Below are positions 56,201-64,000 of a stretch of 64,000 nt of DNA, piece by piece. The stretch comes from Nereocystis luetkeana (Eukaryota > Sar > Phaeophyceae > Laminariales > Laminariaceae). The stretch spans positions 10,115,260 to 10,179,259 of the forward strand of contig JARUPZ010000005.1 of assembly GCA_031213475.1 (NCBI GenBank), written 5' to 3'. The notes beneath the pieces were generated by a model. That model saw nothing but the letters and a program-made list of their open reading frames with translations, had not been told where the DNA came from and did no database searches. The translations under genes and the position numbers were made by a program. Every line of letters starts with the position of its first letter. Position 1 is the first letter of the stretch.

Positions 56201-56579
56201 CGGAGTAAAGGTTTTCCGCCTCGTTCAAAGGATCAAACTCGAACGCCAGCCATGACGTGGGGGGGGAGGGCACGCTCTGGCAAGGAGGTACAAGGTAGGA
56301 GAGGGGGGGGCGGAAGAAGGAGGCGGTGAGAAGGGAATAGGGAGGAACACTCCCTCGAACAGCTCGCGAAGCACCACTTTTTACGAATATGACCAGCTGC
56401 GTCATGCATGTTTTAATGAGCACAAGAAGCGGACATCGTATAGACCCAATCACGATACCAGTCACCGGGTCCACACAGGCGCGTGCTTAGCGCGACAAGA
56501 GCAAGGACCAGCGAGACGATGGCAAACCATGGCCGCGGAAACAAAGCGGACGCCAGGGGCGAGACGGGGGCAGCCACTT
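53276..56579. other. Intergenic B-C, 3.3 kb, no gene recognised
   Basis: Frames at 53238-53732 (+), 53815-54136, and 55336-55820 (-) are moderately long but overlap in several frames and show no motif. No copies of the window's repeat families are seen. Confidence 0.4.
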
Positions 56580-56684
56580 TTACGGGGGACCATAGTTAAC
56601 AGGACCTATGGTATACATACAAACCTATATGTTTAACAATTTTTACTAACAATATTTGGTCCTGTTAACTATGCCCCCCCGTAA
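56580..56684. mobile_element. TA-target MITE (MITE-B), 105 bp
   Basis: TTACGGGGGACCATAGTTAA ... TTAACTATGCCCCCCCGTAA. TA on the right, TT on the left. Confidence 0.9.
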
Positions 56685-57799
56685 TAGCAGAAGAAGAAAT
56701 ACAAGCGACACGGGTTCCATGGCGCAGCCGAGCCAACTACACGAGGAATGGCACGAGGCAACGAGAACTTGGGTCGGAACAGGGGTCTCGGAACGAGTGT
56801 AGAGCGATGAGGGGGGGGGTGAGTTCGATGGTGCAGGCGGCACCAGGTGCGATAATCTCCCTACTTCTGGAAGCTCAAGGGCGTTGTTGGGCTGCAAAGC
56901 CCTTGATGGGACGTTAACGGGTTGAGCGGGGTTGGCAGCCGGCAAGTGCTGCGCGTTTACTGCGGCTTTCCACAACAACCGCAAGCGAGATTGCGATCAA
57001 TATTACCTCGAAGGGGGGCGTGGGTGGCGGCGGGAGTCTCACCGCAGTCGGGTACGATGGAAACATCGCAGTCAAGGCAGGTTCCTGCGGAGGTGGGCGC
57101 GGAGGAGGCAGTGAGACTGTGGGGTAGCACGCACAGGTCATATCTGTAGATGACAGCACTTTCGATAGGACCTCACACGAACGATTGTGGACCGCGTGGG
57201 AGCGGTTATCGCGGGCAGCCAAGGATGTCCAGAAATAAAAACTTTCAAAGGCACCGCGCAACGGCTGATGCACGTGTGAGGGAAGGTTTTGACCTAGGAG
57301 TACGCTAACGAGAGCCTTCGAGCATGGGCGGTGTGGGGGAAGGGCGGTTGGCTGCAGATAAGTTGACGAGAGTTTGTCCTTTCAATGAACAGGTGGGGCA
57401 GGTACCGGGGCTGCTGGTGTCGCTGTAATGGGAGCAGTGCGCGACTAAATTGGAATAATCCATGAGCATACGTTGCTTTCGTCAAGGGACGGGCACGGGG
57501 TGGGCGTGGTGCATTTGACTGAGTAGATATTCAGATTATTCTCCAGCGTGCGCGTTGGTCGGCGGGGGGGGTAGGGGGTGCTGGAGGGCACTTCGATAGC
57601 CATCGCGGCGTTCGTGATATGGCACTGCTGTACATACTCGCTAGGCCGTACAATATGGACAAATCACTACTGACTTAAAGATGGCTACCAGGCCAATAGG
57701 CCTTGCCTGCCCTCTGCTTTCACCTACCCACACCAGAGCACACACCTGGTGGTGCTTGATAGCCTGTTGGCCCGCAGTAGTAGTAGCAGAGCATGTGCT
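56685..57799. other. Intergenic B-C, nothing recognised
   Basis: G/C-rich, with small ORFs in all frames. No recognised feature. Confidence 0.4.
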
Positions 57800-58290
57800 C
57801 GCCCAGATCACCCCGCTTCCTGCAGGCCGATGAAGACACTGCAAAGTTGTTGGTCCTTCACCTCGTCATCCACATATCTGTCCCTCCTCTTCACAACCAG
57901 GGTTCGAACGTTGTAGGTCGCGTCCGCCATGATTTCCTCGTTCTCCTTAGGTTTCGCACAGGGTTGGCGAGCTGTTTCCTTTGCCAGCCGATTTATGGAC
58001 CGACCGTTCTGTCATATCTGTATGTTTGCCCCCGTTTGCCTCTCCTGCATGTTGTGAGCCTCTGTTTCTCGGCGAGTCAGTTTCCGTTACCTAGCGTGCA
58101 GCCGTCCCAGCTAACGGCATTCCCTTCCTCCCAGTCGACGTGTATGTGTACCCACGCAAGGTGCAGTGTCTCTACTTCCCAGACTGATACCCGTACCCAT
58201 TTCGCTCCCTGCCTCTCGCCGTGATTGGTGCTGCTCTGCTCGTGCAACTGGCAACTCGTCAGCGTTGAGATAAAGGTATACCGGGCGTGT
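57800..58290 (-). pseudogene. Relic of a LINE 5' end (endonuclease N-terminus)
   Basis: TCCTGCAGGCCGATGAAGAC, AACCAGGGTTCGAACGTTGTAGGTCGC and TTTGCCAGCCGATTTATGG follow 10170-10640 of the intact LINE in order, covering the leader and the start of the endonuclease domain (TYNVRTL region). It is strongly diverged, with many small gaps. The RT and 3' region are absent, which is unusual because most copies keep the 3' end. Confidence 0.65.
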
Positions 58291-58623
58291 ATCTGCCACA
58301 GAGTAAATTGAGTGGTGCGTGTCTAACTTTACGGATACCAAACCGAGGCAGATTCCCATCTACTGCAGCGAGTGCTGCTGTAGTACTGCTGTAGTTGCCT
58401 ACCGTTAGGCCACTACAGGTCGCCCCGAAATTTTTGGGCCCCACCGGGGTTGGGGCTCCACGGAGCTACGAGTAGCGTTTGTTTTTCCAACTCTGCAACA
58501 TTGACCTTCTCCAATCACACCACGAAATACTCGATTTTTTTTTTTTTAATTCGAGAAAACAAAATTTGTTCAAATTTTGTCACGAATCACATCACATCAC
58601 CTGGTGAGTATGCAACAAGGCAG
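58291..58623. other. Intergenic, nothing recognised
   Basis: Contains a T-run at about 58533-58546. No gene is seen. Confidence 0.4.
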
Positions 58624-58929
58624 TCATCACAGGGATGAACAAAATTATCACCAAATGCGTCCAATCGAAAACAAATGTCACATTTTTTCGTGATTTTTAG
58701 AACCGCAGTCCCGTTTTGGGGACAAACCACTCAAACTTTTGTCCCCAAAACGGGACTGCGGTTCTAAAAGTGTTAACTCTCTACTGCAGTTTCGTTTTGA
58801 GGACAAACCACTCAAAACCTAGGCAGTTTGTCCCCAAAACGAGACTGCAGTCCTAGAAATCACGAAAAAATGTGACATTTGTTTTCGATTGGACGCATTT
58901 GGTGATAATTTTGTTCATCCCTGTGATGA
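58624..58929. repeat. 306-bp near-perfect palindrome containing two MITE-A copies
   Basis: The outer arms (58624-58695 and 58858-58929) are inverted copies over about 72 bp with essentially no mismatch (TCATCACAGGGATGAAC ... GTTCATCCCTGTGATGA). Between them lie two adjacent MITE-A hairpins (58698-58771 and about 58779-58856). Confidence 0.92.
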
Positions 58930-59394
58930 TGACTCCGTGAATTCAAGTTGACAAATAAATTTGTTCCAAAAAATAATGACAGCTCGAAATTAGAGCGCCT
59001 GGTATCTCCGAGGAATCTCTGACATGTACGGAGACACTTTGCTAGAGCGGGAGGCCGCTTCGCTCCTGTAGAGCCGCTGCCGACACGTGGTCGTACTTCA
59101 AGTCCCCGTTGCGGTGATGATTTGCCTCCCGAGGCTATACTACGAGTATGCAATCTGCAGCACCTGCGGCAGCTGGAGACTCCAAGGAAAAATGCTACGT
59201 ACGAAAACGAATTCCTGCTGGCATCTTCTTGGCCCCTCTAAACGTAAATGTAGAGGATGTTGGTATATAAACATGGATATAAAACGGTCCTTACATTTCC
59301 GCCCAGATCGATATATACACATTTCCAACAGCAAAATTCCGGGCAATTTTTCGTTTCGGCCTTTCCTCGCAAACCATCAAACAATATTGCCCCG
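58930..59394. other. Intergenic upstream of gene C, nothing recognised
   Basis: TATATAAA at about 59264 lies upstream of the CCAAT box and is not convincing as the gene C core promoter. Confidence 0.4.
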
Positions 59395-59614
59395 AAGACC
59401 GAGCGAGCAGCCAATCAAAGACTCACGTCGAGGCAGAGCGGCATGTGGGAATGTGGGAATAGGATTGACCCTACGAGTAGCAGACCCCAGACAACATAGC
59501 AGCGTGTGCTGTATCACCAGCCCTGTAGACCCCTGTTGCATACAGCAGTTGCACTGACGAACGGAGGTACGAGCTGTAGCCGCCGGTGACTGCTGAGGCG
59601 AGAGAAGGTGAAGA
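59395..59614 (+). promoter_or_regulatory. Upstream/5' UTR region of ZIP gene C
   Basis: GAGCAGCCAATCAAAG at 59405-59420 matches the CCAAT box of genes A and B. The last about 40 bp before the ATG (GGTGACTGCTGAGGCGAGAG) also matches them (GTGATTGCTGAGAGAGGAGAG in A). Confidence 0.6.
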
Positions 59615-59725
59615 ATGGGGACCGCAGCCGAAAACACGGACAATGCACCTATCGCGTTCCTTCTGGTCATCTGTGCCGGGCTGTCGACAGGCATCGGCGC
59701 GGCCTTCGTCTTCAACACTCGCCTG
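59615..59725 (+). CDS. ZIP metal transporter gene C, exon 1 (gene continues past window)
   Basis: This exon encodes 37 residues, MGTAAENTDNAPIAFLLVIC through FVFNTRL, ending CTG|GTGAGC in phase 0. It has the same length, start context and donor as exons 1 of A and B, with substitutions mainly in the N-terminus and TM1. No exon 2 occurs in the remaining 4.3 kb of the window, so the intron is at least that long. The rest of the gene must lie to the right if it exists; otherwise this is an orphan first exon. Confidence 0.75.
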
Positions 59726-61155
59726 GTGAGCTGCGTAGCCTCCGCCCTTGCCCCCCGCCGCCACGAAACCACCACCTTCGAGGCGAAATACGGGCACGCC
59801 AAGCCCCGAGACGTTGCGTCGCAGCAGCAGTAACGCTGTTAGCTTGTTGGTTATCGTACTTAACAGGGCAACAAATTGATAGTCTCGACTGAATCGGACT
59901 ATGTGAGTACAGCAGTACAAGGTTCAGCAAAATCCGGGATACCAGGTTCTCATGACGTAGCACAGCACTCATGCGGTTCCATTGCACTACAAAGAGCAAG
60001 CCCTGGTGCAGGTTTGGCGTTGCGAGCTGTCATTGAACACCCTCCCCACTCTGCGTTCTCCTCGTCTCGAATCACGTCGTCCTGGACTTGCCTGTCACAT
60101 CGCTCTCGTATAGGACGGCGTACGAGTCAGTCTCCCAGTATTGGGATAGCTAAAATCGGTGGGATATTTTTTTCACCGAGCGAGAAGCAGTATCTCAATC
60201 TGAGGGAAGAGGGCATGTCTCAATCTGGTCGGACATTTTTAGGCCACTGGTCCTTTGTGTGTATATGTATTATTAATAGCTAAGTAATACGCATACCTCC
60301 AACGAGTACGAGTACCGCTATCCAACTTTCGGCTGTAACTGCTGTGGCCGTGCGTATGCCACTCGCACACGCAGGTTGGCAGGACTGGCAGGACTGGCAT
60401 GCTTGACCCTGTTCCCTACCGCAGTGTGGGGTCAGTGGGCATACCTCATGGCATCGCCTGACGATCCGGTGTTCCGCTCTATTACAATGTTCACAGACTG
60501 TTCGACTTCATTCACGTACGATATACGAGTACCTCTTACCTTATAGTGTAAGCATCGTCCAGAGGAAGCAGCCGGACCTGCGGCGGTACGCACAAGTTGG
60601 GGCAGGCATCGACTCTGTTCTCGTATACCTGGTATACTCGTAACTCGTACGAGTAACAGCAGTACTGCAAGGAGAGAACACCTCAAAGTATCACCGGTAA
60701 CAATCTCGCGAGAAGAGGGTTGATATGCCGCACTTTTCTCGCTGTCTTTATTTTGTTTTTCTGTGGCTGCCAGCATCATCACGGCATATGGCATGGACTC
60801 GTAATTCGTACTGCATGGACTCAGTGCTACGAGCAGTATATACGAGTACGTACACGCAGCAGTGCATGGGGTGGGTTTTGTACGACACAGGACAGCAAAC
60901 TTGTCAGCAGTACACCAACCAGTACCTGGTACGTATGTACTGCTGAACGAGAACCGATCCAATTGCTTTTTCTCACGCATGCCCCCATGTTCTGCTGTCT
61001 CACCTGCCAGCTTATTATTAATAGAGCGACTATCATTATTGTGTTAGTTTTTGTTTTTTTCTAGTGTTAGTATAGGTGGAAAGGTTCGAAATACAGCGGT
61101 ATGCGTCTCGCCCTTCATCGACAGGCGTCCCGCGTCTCGCATATATACGTGGTAT

Positions 61156-61490
61156 ATTTTTTTATCATCCCATTCATTATCTTCGCACATCTTCTTCTCT
61201 CTCCTTCCAACTCGTAACTCAGATCCGGGGTCACATCGTAGCAGGCTCTTCCCGCTCCCTTCCCGCTACGGTACGTGCCTTCTTTTTTATCGCGAGAAGA
61301 TTTTAGCCTTTTCTTCCCTCGTCGACTCGCATCGAATTGTGCCTACCCACGCTGCAAGGCGCTCTCAACAATTGAATCCTTTTTTATTTTTATTTTTGCA
61401 AATAAAGTCAAAGGCCCGACCCACCTGGGGCTCGAACCCAGGACTCAAACAAGTTGAATTCGAGGTTAACCACTTGAACCACCGGGGCGA
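61156..61490 (-). mobile_element. tRNA-derived SINE, full length
   Basis: On the minus strand the head is CGCCCCGGTGGTTCAAGTGG with B box GGTTCGAGCCCCAGG, followed by the body and a short A-rich tail (T7 on the + strand). It is the clearest complete copy, about 335 bp. Confidence 0.92.
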
Positions 61491-61580
61491 TATGCATACC
61501 CGGTATAAGGGTGTCTTGATATGCACAGCAGCGGCGCTGCTATCGTATCTGCAGTTGACTATTATTAATAATAATATTAA

Positions 61581-61669
61581 CCCCTTTAGAACCGCAGTCC
61601 TGTTTTGGGGACATGCGACACAAATTTCAAGTAGTTTGTCTCCAAAACGGGACTGCGGTTCTAAAGGGG
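61581..61669. mobile_element. piggyBac-like MITE (MITE-A), 89 bp
   Basis: CCCCTTTAGAACCGCAGTCC ... ACTGCGGTTCTAAAGGGG with TTAA on both sides (61577-61580, 61670-61673). Confidence 0.92.
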
Positions 61670-62439
61670 TTAATAACACACTGCTGCCAAGAATATACAA
61701 ACACTCACACGAAAAGGGAAAACCCTCGCACGTACGTAGGTGTTGAATTATCGGCAGGTGATGACTGCGGCGAATAACATGGGTATACCTCAACGAAAAG
61801 TGAATACGTACATACCTGGTATCGAATTATCCAATGTTGTTGTTCTCACATTAACTCACAATTCAATGCAGTCCGTGGTCGCAGGACAGGCTCCAATAAC
61901 TCTGGAGTGGAAGAAATACCTCAAGTAAAAACAGAGGCGAAAAACAAAAAACAAGCATACGCACTCCACTACTGCTGACACCAGGGAAGCAAAAAGGAGA
62001 CTATTAATAGCAGACAAAAACCTGAAAAAAGAAGATGAAGCTAAGCAAAAGAAAAACAAAAACAAAACTAAAACAGACGCAGATAGCAAAACGCAAAAAA
62101 ACAATAGGAGCACGTGGGCTGCACGGGTGCTGTGTATGGTACCACACTATTAATGGTAATGTTAATAGTATTAATAGTGGGCGCTTTGGTGTCTGGGCTC
62201 GATGTCTTACTTTTTCCGACCTTAAGGCCTCCAAAATCTCAATTGTTTTGTTTTCTTTAGGGTGTAGATACCACGGGCTCCACTTGGACCTGCAGAGTCA
62301 CTATTAATAGGCTTCGTTTGTTTCGCCACGGCGGGGGCGCCACGAGCATTTACTCTGGCGCCCCCCCCCCGTTGACAGCTTTAAAATTTCTGGACCGTCC
62401 TCGCGGAACCATCTGCTCGGCACGAAATTATCATGGTGG

Positions 62440-62441
62440 TT

Positions 62442-62536
<95 letters not shown>

Positions 62537-62886
62537 TTCTTTTTTTTCTTTTTTTTTCTCTTTTTTTTTCATCCCATTCATTATCTTCGCACATCTTCTT
62601 CTCTCTCTCCTTCCAACTCGTAACTCAGATCCGGGGTCACATAGCAGGCTCTTCTCCCCCCTTCCCGCTGCGGTACGTGCCTTCATTTTTATCGCGAGAA
62701 GATTTCAGCCTTTTCTTCCCTCGTCGACTCGCATCGAATTGTGCCTACCCACGCTGCAAGGCGCTCTCAACAATTGAATCCCTTTTTTTATTTTTGCAAA
62801 TAAAGTCAAAGTCCGACCCACCTGGGGCTCGAACCCAGGACTCAAACAAGTAGAATTCGAGGTTAACCACTTGAACCACCGGGGCG
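62440..62886 (-). mobile_element. tRNA-derived SINE with expanded poly(A)/(A)nG tail
   Basis: The body spans 62571-62886 and matches the other full copies. The tail at 62440-62570 is about 130 bp of T-runs punctuated by single C on the + strand, far longer than in other copies, so it has expanded since insertion. Confidence 0.92.
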
Positions 62887-63421
62887 ACCGGCTCGGTATA
62901 GACTTCTCTGACCATAGAAAATAACAGAGTACACACCAGGTATTTAACAACTGAAACCCCAAAGAAGAAAAAGTGAAACCAACGTGCGCATGTTTACACG
63001 TATAAATACGTGCTTTTACGTAAGACATACGTACGAGTACAGAGTTTACCAGGTACCTGGTATACGTTAATACAGAAGAATTTCAATCCAGGGAGGGCAA
63101 GACGCATACGGAGAGAAAAAACAGTGTACGTACGACCTCTCCGATTGGCTCAAAGTTGGCCAAAATCAGTTGAAAGCTAGACATATAATATTAAATAGTA
63201 GGGAAAAACAGGTCTACCTGGCCTTTTCGAGCCAAAATGAGTTACGATGTCAGCCTGGCCAATAGCGGGACCCCTGCGGTGTGTTTGTACTTGTTTTTAG
63301 TGTGTATCTGATTTTGGCCGAAAATTGGCCAGGTATACCTTATTTTAGCAAAAACCATATTTATAATTCTACAGCAGTACGTATTGTATACCTCGTGGAT
63401 TGGATTCCTGGTAGGATTTAA
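62887..63421. other. Intronic, nothing recognised
   Basis: Contains TACCAGGTACCTGGTATA (about 63048-63065). No gene is seen. Confidence 0.4.
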
Positions 63422-63519
63422 CCCTTCTAGGACTGCAGTCTCGTTTTGGGGACAATTGGGGACAACTTACTTGGAATTCGACTGCCTTGTCCCCAAAACG
63501 GGACTGGAGTTCTAAAGGG
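63422..63519. mobile_element. piggyBac-like MITE (MITE-A), GGGGACAATT variant
   Basis: After TTAA (63418-63421): CCCTTCTAGGACTGCAGTCT ... CGGGACTGGAGTTCTAAAGGG. It contains a tandem GGGGACAATT duplication shared with the next copy. Confidence 0.85.
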
Positions 63520-63551
63520 CTTGGTCCCACTTTTTGAGCTGTGCTTCTTAG

Positions 63552-63649
63552 CCCTTTTAGGACCGCAGCTTCGTGTTGGGGACAATTGGGGACAAAATAC
63601 TTGGAATTTGAGTGGATTGCCCCCAAAACGGGACGCAGTTCTGAAAGGG
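63552..63649. mobile_element. piggyBac-like MITE (MITE-A), GGGGACAATT variant
   Basis: CCCTTTTAGGACCGCAGCTT ... GGACGCAGTTCTGAAAGGG, flanked by decayed TTAG and TCAA. It is the same subfamily as 63422-63519, only 32 bp away. Confidence 0.85.
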
Positions 63650-64000
63650 TCAACCCAAGTTTGTTAGTGGTCGTGGCAATCTGAGCTTATTTTTCTCAGC
63701 ATAATGTATGTTGCTTTTTCAATCGACATCGTCAGATGGTTTATATTATAGTGTTTGCGCTCTATAGACGATCTTCAGCGTAGAGCGATTCCCGAATTTC
63801 TTATGTCCCGTGATTTATCGGCCTATTAATACCTATTTCCCCCTCTTAGTGCTGTGGGCAACCTGCTGCTGTCGGCGTCATGTGCGCTGTAGTCATATTT
63901 GTGCGCTGTAGTCATATTTAACGTGACAACAGGTGCACGCGACATGATAGACTGCAGGAACCTGCGCGTTTTATCGCTCGGCATCATTGGGCCTACCATT

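Larger units (their letters stand above)
59726..64000 (+). other. Start of intron 1 of gene C (to window edge)
   Basis: The first about 100 bp (GCCCTTGCCCCCCGCCGCC ... CCAAGCCCCGAGACGTTGCG) matches intron 1 of genes A and B. Then come SINE, MITE-A and simple repeats. 59826-61155, 61674-62439 and 63654-64000 show nothing further except palindromic words such as CTATTAATAG (62001-62010, 62301-62310). Confidence 0.6.

Noticed and set aside
59255-59272. TATATAAA as TATA box for gene C
   Set aside because: It lies about 350 bp before the ATG and upstream of the conserved CCAAT box, with no counterpart in genes A and B.
62304-62686. Poly-lysine / poly-phenylalanine ORFs
   Set aside because: Simply the translation of an expanded SINE A-tail.
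12123-62886. Functional tRNA genes at the SINE heads
   Set aside because: Each tRNA-like head is fused to the same long non-tRNA body and A-rich tail, so these are SINEs.

Overview
This window looks like eukaryotic nuclear DNA that is mostly repeats. The evidence is spliceosomal GT-AG exons with C/G-ending codons, non-LTR retrotransposons, tRNA-derived SINEs, foldback DNA elements and a short interstitial TTAGGG tract. The exon style and repeat load would fit a large-genome alga, possibly a brown alga or other heterokont. That placement is a low-confidence inference.

The backbone is a tandem array of at least three ZIP-family zinc/divalent-metal transporter genes on the + strand, each with a 37-codon exon 1, a 43-codon exon 2 and a long exon 3. 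Gene A has exons at 1251-1361, 24670-24798 and 25720-26631 (383 aa). Gene B has exons at 37930-38040, 50011-50139 and 50633-51718 (441 aa). Gene C shows only exon 1 (59615-59725) and continues past the window. The three promoters share a CCAAT-type box, intron 1 begins with the same sequence in all three, and about 1.4 kb downstream of A and B is homologous. The unit was therefore duplicated with its flanks, and its introns then filled with different repeats (intron 1 is 23.3 kb in A and 12.0 kb in B).

Intron 1 of gene A holds an apparently intact APE/RT LINE (ORF 6907-10647, minus strand) that ends in an (AC)n tail, plus at least ten truncated relatives. Two of these are insertions of one LINE copy into another, and one SINE sits inside another SINE. 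Two small foldback families recur through the window. One has CCCTTTTAG termini and TTAA target duplications (piggyBac-like). The other has TTACGGGGG termini and TA target duplications. Intron 1 of gene B carries two unusual blocks dense in CCATGG-centred palindromes (about 40.6-41.56 kb and 47.28-48.64 kb).

The A-B intergenic region holds a non-autonomous LTR element (31541-34038) and one plausible orphan exon on the minus strand (35410-35591). The B-C intergenic region holds a LINE 5' relic and a 306-bp near-perfect palindrome (58624-58929). Several stretches contain nothing I can identify, and these are listed as such.
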